A stretch of 17,354 nucleotides of DNA from an uncultured Pirellulaceae bacterium (lineage in GTDB: Bacteria > Planctomycetota > Planctomycetia > Pirellulales > Pirellulaceae), in NCBI GenBank assembly GCA_934255105.1, contig CAKQNH010000016.1, positions 1 through 17,354 of the forward strand, read 5' to 3'. Under the pieces are notes generated by a model. It made no database searches. It was not told where the DNA came from and worked only from the letters and a program-made list of their open reading frames with translations. Shown here in pieces: positions 7,430-15,370 of the stretch (positions are counted from its first letter, which is position 1; the number at the start of each line of letters is the position of its first letter). The position numbers and the translations under genes were made by a program.

Positions 7430-8530
7430 TTGTCCAACTTTCTCAAGAGGCGGGATCGACTGCGAAAGATAATTCGCCAACATCAGGTCGAAGCATTCCT
7501 AGTGACCAACCCGGTCAACGTCAGGTATCTGACGGGTTTTACTGGAGGGGACAGCTACCTGCTGGTTACTGAAGACTCTGATTTGTTGCTCAGCGATCCG
7601 CGCTTCGAAGAACAGATTGGCGAAGAGGCTCCGGAACTGGCGACATTCATTCGGCAGCCTGGGGAACTGCAGGCAGAAGTAACCAGCCGCGAACTCAATC
7701 GACTGGGGCCAGCTAGCTTGGCCGTGGAGGGGGACCACTTGTCGGTCAACATGTTTGACCGATGGCAAGCCCAACTGAAAGTGGGGACGCTCACCAAGGC
7801 GAGTGGTTGGGTAGAGGGTTTGCGGATGATCAAAGACCGCCAGGAACTGGCCGCTATCCGGGCTGCAATCGACGTAGCTCAGCGTGTCTTTACGTCTCTC
7901 AGGGCACAGTTGAGCGGGCGCCACAGCGAACGCGATGTGGCCAATGAGATCGAGCGATTGACGCGTGCGCTGGGTGGTTCGGGGTGTGCATTTCAACCGA
8001 TTGTAGCCGTCGGCCCGCGAGCCGCGCTGGCCCACGCCGTGCCCGGCGAAAGCCTGCTGGGGTCTAGCCCGTTTGTGCTCATCGACTGGGGAGCGATCGT
8101 CGATGGCTACCGCAGCGACTTGACGCGCGTCCTGACGACAAGTAAAATCCCAGCCAAATTCGCCAAGGTTTACGACACGGTTTTGGCAGCTCAAACGGCT
8201 GCTATTGAAGCCTTGAAACCAGGCGCGATGGTCAGCCAAATCGACGCTATCGCTCGCGATGTTATCGCCGCCGCTGGTATGGGCCCGCGCTTCAATCACG
8301 GTTTGGGCCACGGTATTGGACTCGATATCCACGAAGCGCCCCGATTGGGCAAAACACTGGACCAACCCCTGAAGGCTGGGATGGTTGTCACCGTAGAACC
8401 AGGCATATACTATGCTGGCTGGGGTGGCGTGCGTATTGAAGACGATGTATTGATTACGCCCACTGGCTGTGAAATGCTCAGTTCGTTACCGCGTGGCATA
8501 TTGGAGAACAGTGCCCCGTTGCTCAATTAA
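7430..8530 (+). CDS. Xaa-Pro aminopeptidase, M24B family (366 aa)
   Basis: Cytosolic dinuclear-metal aminopeptidase that removes N-terminal residues preceding proline. It has an N-terminal creatinase-like domain (about 1-125, with PVNVRYLTGFTGGD) and a C-terminal pita-bread domain holding all five metal ligands: D219 (IDWGA), D230 (SDLTR), H294 (GLGHGIGLDIHE), E323 (VEPGIYY) and E337 (RIEDDV). The frame is open back to an ATG at 7274. That start would add 52 residues made mostly from the heptamer repeat, so I prefer the TTG at 7430, preceded by AGGA at 7417-7420. The resulting 366 residues is the usual length for this group. accB and accC follow on the same strand. In Bacillus the same enzyme family precedes efp and accBC; here efp is absent. 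The function is secure and the start less so. Confidence 0.92.
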   Translation: MSNFLKRRDRLRKIIRQHQVEAFLVTNPVNVRYLTGFTGGDSYLLVTEDSDLLLSDPRFEEQIGEEAPELATFIRQPGELQAEVTSRELNRLGPASLAVEGDHLSVNMFDRWQAQLKVGTLTKASGWVEGLRMIKDRQELAAIRAAIDVAQRVFTSLRAQLSGRHSERDVANEIERLTRALGGSGCAFQPIVAVGPRAALAHAVPGESLLGSSPFVLIDWGAIVDGYRSDLTRVLTTSKIPAKFAKVYDTVLAAQTAAIEALKPGAMVSQIDAIARDVIAAAGMGPRFNHGLGHGIGLDIHEAPRLGKTLDQPLKAGMVVTVEPGIYYAGWGGVRIEDDVLITPTGCEMLSSLPRGILENSAPLLN

Positions 8531-8548
8531 TCTGTTACAAAATATAGT
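8519..8548 (+). promoter_or_regulatory. possible promoter for accBC
   Basis: TTGCTC (8519-8524) and TATAGT (8543-8548) are spaced 18 bp apart. The -10 matches the sigma70 consensus at five of six positions but the -35 at only three. It overlaps the end of the aminopeptidase gene and the first of three 17-bp repeats. If used, it would let accBC be transcribed independently of the peptidase gene. This is weak evidence. Confidence 0.25.
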
Positions 8549-8582
8549 CTGTAACAAAAACTAGCCCGTTACAAAAACAGAA
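8532..8582. repeat. three phased 17-bp repeats upstream of accB
   Basis: Degenerate units start at 8532 (CTGTTACAAAATATAGT), 8549 (CTGTAACAAAAACTAGC) and 8566 (CCGTTACAAAAACAGAA) and fill almost the whole 67-bp gap before accB. GTTACA (8534-8539) and TGTAAC (8550-8555) also form a spaced inverted repeat. The unit could be a binding site for a regulator of fatty-acid synthesis genes, which is inference from position only. No known operator was recognised. Confidence 0.55.
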
Positions 8583-8597
8583 TGCTTAGGAAATCCT

Positions 8598-9095
8598 ATG
8601 GCTAAAGCGGATAGCGGCTCCCTGAAATCGGGAGACGTATTTGACCTGGCTCGCATTCGCGACTTGATTGCATTGATGGAAGAATGCAATATGAGCGAGG
8701 TCGATTTGAGGCAGGACGAACAGCAGATTCGGTTGGTGCGTGGGGGCGTGGTAGCGCCGGCTGCTGCGGCACCGATGGCAATTCCACCAGCGGCCGCTGC
8801 CGTACCAGCTTTGACGTCTGCGGCACCAACGGCAACCGCTGACGGGGCGCACATCAAGATCATTAAATCGCCCATGGTGGGAACATATTACAGCAAGGCC
8901 AGCCCGAAACACGACGATTTCGTCAAAGTCGGCAGCAAGGTTTCCAGCGATACCGTGGTGTGTATCGTTGAGGCGATGAAGGTTTTCAACGAAATCCCGG
9001 CTGAGATTAGCGGTACGATTGTCGAAATAATGGCCAGCAATGAAGATGCCGTCGACTTCGATCGTCCCCTGTTCAAGGTCGATACTCGAGGGTAA
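8598..9095 (+). CDS. accB: biotin carboxyl carrier protein of acetyl-CoA carboxylase
   Basis: Carries the biotin that shuttles carboxylate between biotin carboxylase and carboxyltransferase in acetyl-CoA carboxylase, the committing step of fatty acid synthesis. The N-terminal helical region (about 10-52, [20 protein letters not shown]) is typical of AccB. An Ala/Pro linker (about 53-85) and the C-terminal biotinyl domain (about 88-165) follow. The biotinylated lysine is K128 in EAMKV. The usual residue after this Lys is Met or Leu, so Val is a mild variant, and the following FNEIPAE is normal for the fold. The 165-residue length is standard. AGGAA lies 5 bp before the ATG, a good ribosome site. 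accC begins 11 bp after the stop, so the pair is surely co-transcribed. Confidence 0.96.
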   Translation: MAKADSGSLKSGDVFDLARIRDLIALMEECNMSEVDLRQDEQQIRLVRGGVVAPAAAAPMAIPPAAAAVPALTSAAPTATADGAHIKIIKSPMVGTYYSKASPKHDDFVKVGSKVSSDTVVCIVEAMKVFNEIPAEISGTIVEIMASNEDAVDFDRPLFKVDTRG

Positions 9096-9106
9096 CTTTT
9101 CCTCGC

Positions 9107-10459
9107 ATGTACAACCGAATATTAATTGCCAATCGCGGCGAGATTGCGTTGCGGATCGTCCGCGCGTGTAAAGAACTTGGAATCGAATCGGTAGCCGTCT
9201 ACAGTACGGCCGATCGCGATTCGGCTCACGTGCGGTATGCCGACCAGGCCTATTGCATCGGTCCGCCCAAGTCGGTCGACAGCTATCTGCGGGTCGATCG
9301 GATTATCGGAGCGGCCGAGGTCAGCGGTGCGGAAGCGATCCACCCTGGCTATGGCTTCTTGGCCGAGAATGCCCACTTCAACGAAGTCGTCCGCAGTAGC
9401 AACTTCGATTTCATTGGCCCCACCCCGCAGGCTATGCAGCAACTGGGGGACAAGAACGAAGCTCGCGCGGTGGCCATCAAGGCCAACGTGCCAGTGGTCC
9501 CGGGAAGCGATGGCTTGCTGGCCGATGAAGAGCATGCCATCGCGGCGGCTCGCGACATTGGCTATCCCGTCTTGATCAAGGCTACGGCCGGGGGCGGCGG
9601 TAAAGGCATGCGGGTGGCTATCAACGAGCAGGCCATGCGCACGGCATTCCAGCAAGCTCAGACCGAAGCCCTTGCGGCCTTTGGAAATGGGGGCGTTTAT
9701 CTTGAGAAATTCGTCGACCGACCGCGGCACGTCGAAGTGCAAATCATCGCCGACCTACACGGCAACGTGGTCCACCTATACGAACGCGACTGCTCCGTGC
9801 AGCGGCGTCACCAGAAGCTGATCGAAGAGAGTCCGTCGCCGCTGTTGTCTGAAAAAACGCGGACGGCGATCTGCGAGGCTGCTGCTAGATTGGTGGCCGT
9901 CGCGGATTATCAAAATGCTGGTACAGTCGAATTCATCGTCGACCAGGAGGACAATTTCTACTTCATCGAGGTCAACGCGCGGATTCAGGTCGAGCACCCG
10001 GTCACAGAGATGGTCACCGGGATCGATTTAATTCAATCGCAGATACGCGTCGCGGCTGGCGAGCCATTGCCGTTTAAGCAGTCGGACATTCAACTGCGCG
10101 GCACGGCCATGGAATGTCGCATCAACGCCGAAGACCCCAGCAAAAACTTTCAGCCTTGCCCAGGTCACATCCAGAAGCTGTTTGTCCCCGGCGGACTAGG
10201 CGTTCGCTTCGACTCGCATGTGCAAGCCGGCTATACCGTCCCCCCCTACTACGACTCGATGATCGGCAAGCTGATCGTGTTCAAGCCGACTCGCGAAGAG
10301 TCCATCGCCTGCATGATCCGCAGCTTGGAAGAACTGCAGGTCGAGGGGATCGCCACCACGGCTAGCTTCCAAATCCAAGTTCTCAAGCATCCCGCCTTCG
10401 TGGCTGGGACGGTCGATACCAAGTGGGTCGAGCGTGAACTGCTCGCCGCCGGCGTGTGA
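9107..10459 (+). CDS. accC: biotin carboxylase subunit of acetyl-CoA carboxylase
   Basis: ATP-grasp enzyme that carboxylates the biotin on AccB using bicarbonate and ATP. The N-terminal domain opens with [17 protein letters not shown]. The ATP lid is G162-GGGKGMR-169. K116 (GDKNEA) binds nucleotide. The active-site triad region E288-V-N290-A-R292 followed by [10 protein letters not shown] is intact at the same numbering as the E. coli enzyme; Ala replaces the usual Thr at 291. The C-terminal part holds [14 protein letters not shown]. The 450-residue length is the family norm, with no carboxyltransferase or BCCP fusion, so this is the dissociated bacterial form. The carboxyltransferase genes accA and accD are not in the window. 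It has no strong Shine-Dalgarno, and translation may be coupled to accB 11 bp upstream. Confidence 0.97.
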   Translation: MYNRILIANRGEIALRIVRACKELGIESVAVYSTADRDSAHVRYADQAYCIGPPKSVDSYLRVDRIIGAAEVSGAEAIHPGYGFLAENAHFNEVVRSSNFDFIGPTPQAMQQLGDKNEARAVAIKANVPVVPGSDGLLADEEHAIAAARDIGYPVLIKATAGGGGKGMRVAINEQAMRTAFQQAQTEALAAFGNGGVYLEKFVDRPRHVEVQIIADLHGNVVHLYERDCSVQRRHQKLIEESPSPLLSEKTRTAICEAAARLVAVADYQNAGTVEFIVDQEDNFYFIEVNARIQVEHPVTEMVTGIDLIQSQIRVAAGEPLPFKQSDIQLRGTAMECRINAEDPSKNFQPCPGHIQKLFVPGGLGVRFDSHVQAGYTVPPYYDSMIGKLIVFKPTREESIACMIRSLEELQVEGIATTASFQIQVLKHPAFVAGTVDTKWVERELLAAGV

Positions 10460-10462
10460 CCC

Positions 10463-10554
10463 GCGTGGGATAAGCTTCCAGCTTGTCATCTGGCGTGGGA
10501 TAAGCTTCCAGCTTGACATTCTAGCGTGGGATAAGCTTCCAGCTTGTCATTCTA
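10463..10554. repeat. three tandem copies of a 30/31-bp repeat
   Basis: Units begin at 10463, 10493 and 10524 with GCGTGGGATAAGCTTCCAG and continue GCTTG[T/A]CAT. Each holds the small dyad AAGCT-TCC-AGCTT. The copies abut with no unique spacers, so this is not a CRISPR. The array starts four bases after the accC stop codon and might influence the 3' end of that mRNA. Together with the inverted-repeat module at 10614-10709, it fills most of the 335-bp gene-free stretch 10460-10794. Confidence 0.9.
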
Positions 10555-10613
10555 GTACTCTTCCCCTGCCAAAGCACGTCGTTGCCCTTAGCAATCTCTT
10601 TTGTGCGAATATG

Positions 10614-10709
10614 GATTGCGCTGTCCCCTCTCCCTCGCTTAGGCTCGACCTCTCCCAGAGGGAGAAGAGCCAGTGCGTGAAAGGGGCGAGCCTAAGCGAC
10701 GGGGAGAGC
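10614..10709. repeat. dispersed inverted-repeat module (copy near accC)
   Basis: CTCTCCCTCGCTTAGGCTCG (10629-10648) pairs with the region CGAGCCTAAGCGACGGGGAG (10687-10706) with one extra base. CCTCTCCC-AGA-GGGAGA makes a small hairpin inside. The stretch from GATTGCG (10614) through CCAGTGCG is nearly identical to 15221-15284 in the spacer before the DUF1080 gene, so this is a dispersed repeat family. Confidence 0.8.
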
Positions 10710-10755
10710 TCGCTACGACGCAGCGCAAGGCGGTCGGCAAGCTGGAGGCTGCAAT

Positions 10756-10786
10756 CTCAAAGCTCAAAGCTAAAAAGCTAAAAAGC
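10756..10786. repeat. low-complexity CTCAAAG / CTAAAAAG repeats
   Basis: Two CTCAAAG units are followed by two CTAAAAAG units, just beyond the 3' end of the minus-strand zinc-ribbon gene. This is a simple-sequence tract. No function is evident. Confidence 0.5.
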
Positions 10787-10794
10787 TTAGCCTA

Positions 10795-11625
10795 CTACTG
10801 CAGCAGCTTGGGAACGGCCGGCGAAGTCTCGGGCGAGGTAGCCGGTGCTGGCGTCGGCTTAGCGGGAGCTGGCTTACCCGGTACTGGGCTCGTGGGTGCA
10901 TCGGCGGGGCGGGTGACGGCGGGCGGGGTGCGAATGGTGCTCTCCGCATCGCTTGGAGCCATCAGCGGCGCGTCGGCTAACCAAGCTAGCACCAGCGTGA
11001 TAATCAGATAGAACGCATAGTGTAGGGTGCCTTGCAGGACTTCCAGCTCAAACGTCAGCACCGAGGCAATAGTCCCGAGAGCAATCATGATCGGGAGCAT
11101 CATAGCCACCTCCATGCCGCTGATTTCAGAGTCACCTGTTAAATAGCTCGGTAGGTAAGCGTACAGTCCCCACAGAGCGGCAAACACCACTGCGCATATA
11201 CCGCAGCGGATGAGCAGCTCTCGACCACGGTAGCTGCCAAGTTCGTCGTCGTGTAGAAACCAATACCCGACAAACACCAGTGGCATGGCCAGTAGGATCG
11301 CCCCCACCACCAGCAGTGCCACGGGCGCACCGCCGCTGATCCCAAAGCCGAACGCAACTCCGACGACTACCAAAGTCGATAGTGCGACAGCCAAGATGAC
11401 TGGCATGCTCAGCTTGACTTCGGTCCGCCGAATCGGCTTGAGAATCGACCTCCCCTTAGCATCTTTGGGGGCCGCATCATCAGGCGCGTGAATGACGATT
11501 TCTTCCGATTTCTCTGGAATGCGGATCGTCTTTTTGCAATTGGGGCACGGTCCCGACTTACCAGCAAATTTGTCGCTTACGCTAAATCGCTTCATGCAGC
11601 TCGGACAAGTGACAGGAATTGCCAT
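10795..11625 (-). CDS. zinc-ribbon membrane protein with Pro/Ala-rich tail (276 aa)
   Basis: The N-terminus is a short zinc ribbon with ligands C7-x2-C10 and C27-x2-C30 (TCPSC, CPNC), of the kind often called an MJ0042-like finger. A charged linker follows (about 35-70). Then come about five membrane segments at about 73-95, 98-122, 137-160, 170-191 and 199-219. A Pro/Ala/Thr-rich tail ends the protein (about 222-276). This layout is frequent among uncharacterised planctomycete membrane proteins, and no enzymatic motif is visible. The ATG at 11625 has no clear Shine-Dalgarno. The gene is divergent from the tRNA methyltransferase gene across an AT-rich spacer of about 120 bp. The function is unknown. 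The cytosolic finger could bind a partner protein or nucleic acid, which is speculation. Confidence 0.8.
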   Translation of the reverse strand: MAIPVTCPSCMKRFSVSDKFAGKSGPCPNCKKTIRIPEKSEEIVIHAPDDAAPKDAKGRSILKPIRRTEVKLSMPVILAVALSTLVVVGVAFGFGISGGAPVALLVVGAILLAMPLVFVGYWFLHDDELGSYRGRELLIRCGICAVVFAALWGLYAYLPSYLTGDSEISGMEVAMMLPIMIALGTIASVLTFELEVLQGTLHYAFYLIITLVLAWLADAPLMAPSDAESTIRTPPAVTRPADAPTSPVPGKPAPAKPTPAPATSPETSPAVPKLLQ

Positions 11626-11744
11626 AAAATAAGTTGTCGCTATAGAGATCGAGAGATTGAGCGGCTAATAAAGATGCCAATAAAGATTTCGGTAGAGCCT
11701 ATCATTTTATCATAAAAATTGTGGACACGCACGGAAAGACTAGC

Positions 11745-12353
11745 ATGACATCCGCCGGGAGCCCAGGTCGCGAGAGCGGCCCAGCAGCAGGCCAAGAAAG
11801 CCCTCTCCGTAGCAGACGGAGCACTGACGAAATCTCGCCGCGCTATCCATTGCACGTTGTGCTGTATCAACCCGAGATTCCGCCGAACACGGGAAACATC
11901 GGCCGAAGCTGCGTGGCTCTAGGGGCCAAGCTGTGGATTGTTGGCCCGACTGGATTCAGTTTGGATTCGAAACAAATCCGCCGCTCGGGTTTGGACTACT
12001 GGGACGACTTAGCTTGGGAGTTGGTAGACGATTGGCAGCAGCTCATGGAGAGGCTTCCCACGGATCGCTTGTGGTTGCTGACGAAGCATGGCAGCCGAGC
12101 TCACTGCGACGTCGAATTTCAAACTGGAGATGCTTTGGTATTCGGACGCGAATCGACGGGGCTGCCCGATTGGCTGCACGACCAACATCCTGCACGACAG
12201 ATTTTCATTCCCATGCCGGGCCCGGTGCGCTGTTTGAATTTGTCCACGGCGGCCGGCATTGCGATGTACGAAGCGGCGCGTCAGATCGGGCTGCTGCATA
12301 GCTGCCCGAGCCTACCTGCAGCACCAAGCCTCGCTGCTGGACCGGAGGCATAA
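11745..12353 (+). CDS. trmL: tRNA (cytidine/uridine-34-2'-O)-methyltransferase, TrmL/YibK type
   Basis: SPOUT-fold methyltransferase that methylates the wobble ribose of tRNA-Leu isoacceptors using S-adenosylmethionine. Conserved blocks are LHVVLYQPEIPPNTGNIGR (36-54), LVFGRESTGLP (131-141) and MPGPVRCLNLSTAAGIAMYEA (157-177). The last two form the trefoil-knot cofactor site. The usual RSLNLSNA reads RCLNLSTA here. Family homology begins at residue 36, so the first 35 residues (Ser/Arg/Gly-rich) are an unconserved extension. I chose the ATG at 11745, with GGAAAG 7 bp upstream. An in-frame GTG at 11721 lacks any ribosome site. The stop codon overlaps the next gene's ATG (TAATG), implying translational coupling with an unrelated exported protein. 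Confidence 0.9.
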   Translation: MTSAGSPGRESGPAAGQESPLRSRRSTDEISPRYPLHVVLYQPEIPPNTGNIGRSCVALGAKLWIVGPTGFSLDSKQIRRSGLDYWDDLAWELVDDWQQLMERLPTDRLWLLTKHGSRAHCDVEFQTGDALVFGRESTGLPDWLHDQHPARQIFIPMPGPVRCLNLSTAAGIAMYEAARQIGLLHSCPSLPAAPSLAAGPEA

Positions 12354-15013
12354 TGCAGCCGCACCTTGCCGCCAGCGAACAAGCCAGCACTGCCACTCCC
12401 CCAGCATTACTACGCTCGTTAAACCGCGTGCCCAGCGGGCCGCCCGCTGCAGAGCCCAGAGGCGCGGGGCGATGCCCACGCGATTTAACGATCATGGCCG
12501 TGGCAGTCGTGGTGTTCGCTTCGCCCATGCTCATGCTGCACGCTCAGGACGATGCGGACCTGCGGACAGCCCAGGCCATGTGCCGAGCCGGACTGGCGGA
12601 TTCAGCTATCGCCTATGTGGCCCAGCGTCGCGAGTTGGTGCGAGAGGATCGCGGATTGGCGGCCAAGTGGACGATGCTGCTGATGGAATGCCATGCGCAA
12701 GCCGGTCTGTTTGCGGGATCCGACGCTGACGACGCTTGGGAGCAGTGCCGCAAGGTGTTCACAGAATTCATCCAACGTGATCCCGACAATCCGCGACAAC
12801 CATGGTTGCAGTGGAGTCTTGCGCGCTGCGAACTGCTTCGCGCGCAGGCGGATACGGCACAATACTTATCCGCGCCCGCTAATGCTCAGCCTCGCGAACA
12901 GGCGTTGTCCCGAATTCGGCAGATCCTGACGGAACTAGAAGCTCTGGAAGACGATTTGAAGCAGCGTCAACCATTGGCCGCGCGCGAAGGCATGCAGGGA
13001 GGTAGCCAGGCCCCGGCTAAGCAACTGGCGGCGCTGGCCGTGGATGTGGGCTTGTTACGCTGCGAGTCCCTGTTGCTGCGCATGCGTTTATACCCTCGTG
13101 GTTCGGCCGATCGCATTGCATCGGCGACTGAGGTAGAGCAGCAGGCGAGAGCCATACTGCAGCGCACCGAACCCGACTGGGCCTCGCGAGCTCAACTGCA
13201 AGTGGCTGCGGCCACAGCGCGGCTCGAGCTTGGGCAGGAGTCCGCCGCGCTACGAGAGCTGGAACAGCTAGCCATAAGCGCCGACAATCGTCAGGCACGT
13301 AGGCGGTCGGCGCTGACGGCGATTGAAGAGTTCGCTTACGTCCAACCGGCGCAAGTGCCGCCAGCCTCGCAAGCTGCCAGCCAGCTTTCTACGCGACTGT
13401 CACGCGGACATGCGCTGCTCGATGGCTTGCGGGCCGACGGGATGGGTCCCGAGGTGGAATTGGCCAGCTTGCAATTGTCGCTGGCCGCAGTGTCGCGCAT
13501 GGCTGAAGAAGGACAGCAGGCCGAAAAGCAAGCTGCACTGCAGGCTTTAGTCAAACAGTCGCAGCAGTTGGGTAGCCAGTTTGGTGCTTATTGGCAGAGG
13601 CGTGCGGAGGCGCTGATGGTCGGTCCCATCACGGCCTCTGCTGGCGATGACTCACACACAATGTCAGCCGACTTAATGATGGTCGCGGTGCGGCAACTGC
13701 TGGCCGCCGGCGATGCCGCCGCGGCAGTGGAAAGACTACTGGCGTTTCGCGACCACGAGGCAGCGGCGGGACGCGGCGAGAGCGCGCTACGGAGTGCCAG
13801 CCAAGCTGCTGCGGTATTGCAGCAACAGCATGAGTGGGTCGCGGCCGCAGATGCCATCACCTCCACTAGTCGACAGTTCGCCGATCTGCCTGCGGCCTCT
13901 GAGGCTCATCGGCAAGCCATTTTTTATTGGTCGCAGGCGCTGCGTGCTCAGGCCGACGACCCACAGTTGGCGGAGCGTTACACGCAAATGCTCAAAGAGC
14001 AACTGTCGCTGTGGCCCGAGGCAGCGGCCAGCGACGAAGTAGCTGGATGGCTCAGCCAGTGGCTCACACAAGCGGGCAAACGCAGCGAGCTGGCTGACGT
14101 CTGGCTACAGCGGGCTGTCGCCTGCACCGATGCGAATATGGCCGAGCAAGCATTGTTGGCTTGGTTGGGTGAAGTGCTCCATTTGGACAACCCGACGGAG
14201 GGCCAACGCCAGCTTACTTCCCTGCAGCGCCTCCGCGATGAGGGGCAACTGGCGGTATCGGCAGCCAAGAGCGAAGCATTGCAGTGGGTCGCCTCAGTCA
14301 CCGCGATTGAGCCTACAGACGAGCATCTGCGGCAGGCGGCCCAGACGCTTTCGCGGCTGCAGGTGGAGTCCGACGCGGGAGCTTGGGGAGAGTTGGCATT
14401 GGCTGTCCGCTGGCTGTGGGCCTTGCGTCAGCAACTGCCGGTAGAACAACTATCCGCCGATCTACTGCAGTGGCAACCCGCTCGATTGCCCACCATTATC
14501 CGGCAGGGCTTAGCACCGCCTCTCATAGCAGCTATCGACGAAACGCCGGTCGGCGAGCATGCCAAGTGGGCACAGCGCATGCAGCTCGGCGACGATTGGC
14601 GCGGTGCGCTGTTGGAAAGTCGCAGCCCGCGCGTGCAGGCGTCCGGTTATCGATTGTTGGCTTGGAGCGTCGATGCGTCGGCTGGGCTGGAGGGGCTGGA
14701 GGCACTCAGCCACAAGGCGGGCCGCGCAGGTGGTCCGCTACAGTTGGAGATGGCCAATGCCCTGGCTGATTCGGGCCCTAACCGCTGGCAGCAAAGCAGT
14801 GCGCTAGCTAAGACCATCGTGGCCAATTCCCCCGCCGGGAGCCAGCTCAATTGGCAGGCCCGCTGGCGGTTGGTCAAGAACCATCTGCAACAGCGGCAAG
14901 TGGACGAAGCGCGGGCCATGGCCCAGCTCTGGTTGGCCACCGCCCCAGCCGATGCTGGCTTGTGGATCGAGCGTTTTGAGCGTGTGCTGTCGGAGCCGCC
15001 CGGCAGCAACTAG
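12353..15013 (+). CDS. exported helical-repeat (TPR-like) protein of unknown function (886 aa)
   Basis: No family recognised. After the hydrophobic stretch the whole chain is Ala/Gln/Leu/Glu-rich helix with paired-helix periodicity suggestive of degenerate TPR or other solenoid repeats (for example about 75-140, 255-330 and 600-700). No catalytic motif is visible. The ATG at 12353 overlaps the trmL stop and has GGAGG 4 bp upstream. It gives a 47-residue basic, Pro/Arg-rich leader before the hydrophobic core. An internal ATG at 12494 (M48) would start a conventional signal peptide, MAVAVVVFASPMLMLHA, with cleavage after A64. Either way the protein is likely exported or membrane-tethered. The last codons and the TAG stop lie inside a copy of an intergenic repeat, so the natural C-terminus may have been altered. 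A protein-interaction scaffold is the most plausible role, by inference. Confidence 0.7.
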   Translation: MQPHLAASEQASTATPPALLRSLNRVPSGPPAAEPRGAGRCPRDLTIMAVAVVVFASPMLMLHAQDDADLRTAQAMCRAGLADSAIAYVAQRRELVREDRGLAAKWTMLLMECHAQAGLFAGSDADDAWEQCRKVFTEFIQRDPDNPRQPWLQWSLARCELLRAQADTAQYLSAPANAQPREQALSRIRQILTELEALEDDLKQRQPLAAREGMQGGSQAPAKQLAALAVDVGLLRCESLLLRMRLYPRGSADRIASATEVEQQARAILQRTEPDWASRAQLQVAAATARLELGQESAALRELEQLAISADNRQARRRSALTAIEEFAYVQPAQVPPASQAASQLSTRLSRGHALLDGLRADGMGPEVELASLQLSLAAVSRMAEEGQQAEKQAALQALVKQSQQLGSQFGAYWQRRAEALMVGPITASAGDDSHTMSADLMMVAVRQLLAAGDAAAAVERLLAFRDHEAAAGRGESALRSASQAAAVLQQQHEWVAAADAITSTSRQFADLPAASEAHRQAIFYWSQALRAQADDPQLAERYTQMLKEQLSLWPEAAASDEVAGWLSQWLTQAGKRSELADVWLQRAVACTDANMAEQALLAWLGEVLHLDNPTEGQRQLTSLQRLRDEGQLAVSAAKSEALQWVASVTAIEPTDEHLRQAAQTLSRLQVESDAGAWGELALAVRWLWALRQQLPVEQLSADLLQWQPARLPTIIRQGLAPPLIAAIDETPVGEHAKWAQRMQLGDDWRGALLESRSPRVQASGYRLLAWSVDASAGLEGLEALSHKAGRAGGPLQLEMANALADSGPNRWQQSSALAKTIVANSPAGSQLNWQARWRLVKNHLQQRQVDEARAMAQLWLATAPADAGLWIERFERVLSEPPGSN

Positions 15014-15020
15014 AATAAAC
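15005..15020. repeat. repeat copy overlapping the end of the 886-aa gene
   Basis: AGCAACTAGAATAAAC matches the start of the 59-bp repeat units at 15371 and 15430. The TAG inside this motif (15011-15013) is the stop codon of the upstream gene. It continues with CTCCGTAG and a GAGCACTCCTGGCCG segment similar to the later units. It is the first element of the 469-bp gene-free stretch 15014-15482. Confidence 0.6.
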
Positions 15021-15087
15021 CCCTCCGTAGCCGACTGCGTAGAACGAGCACTCCTGGCCGTTTCCACCGTAGCGCGAGCACTCCTGC

Positions 15088-15347
15088 CTTTTTATACCCC
15101 ACAAGTTATTCCTGGCCACGTGAATCGTACTCGTACCCCTGCCCGCGCGCGGGAGGGGTCGAGCCTAGGCGAGGGGGAGGGCGGAAACGGATTAACGGAT
15201 TAACGGACTGCACAGATGTAGATTGCGCTTGCCCTCTCCCTCGCTTAGGCTCGACCTCTCCCAGAGGGAGAGGATCCAGTGCGAGCAGAGCTAGTGCAAG
15301 AAAATCGATAGGGAAAAGCCTCGTGAAAAGTTGTGGGGTATAAAAAG
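15088..15347. mobile_element. MITE-like element, 17-bp terminal inverted repeats, 10-bp flanking direct repeats
   Basis: Perfect terminal inverted repeats lie at 15088-15104 (CTTTTTATACCCCACAA) and 15331-15347 (TTGTGGGGTATAAAAAG). The direct repeat GCACTCCTGC flanks them exactly at 15078-15087 and 15348-15357, as a target duplication would. Inside is a second, nested inverted repeat, 15151-15182 with 15231-15262 (29 of 32 bases pair), related to the module near accC. There is no coding capacity. Caution: GCACTCCTGC also occurs in the neighbouring repeat units, so the flanking repeat might be pre-existing and not caused by insertion. Confidence 0.6.
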
Positions 15348-15370
15348 GCACTCCTGCCCGTTTCCCGATT

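Noticed and set aside
7499..8365. 288-codon minus-strand open frame opposite the aminopeptidase
   Set aside because: It overlaps a confidently identified enzyme along most of its length and shows no recognisable domain.
10463..10554. CRISPR-like array
   Set aside because: The three repeats abut with a 30/31-bp period and have no unique spacers, and no cas genes are nearby.
10673..11011. Plus-strand open frame with a Gly/Ala/Val-rich product
   Set aside because: It overlaps the Pro/Ala-rich tail of the minus-strand zinc-ribbon gene and starts inside a dispersed repeat. It is a composition artefact.
11704..11718. TTTTAT-C-ATAAAA palindrome in the divergent spacer before trmL
   Set aside because: Short and AT-only in an AT-rich promoter region. 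Chance occurrence is likely.
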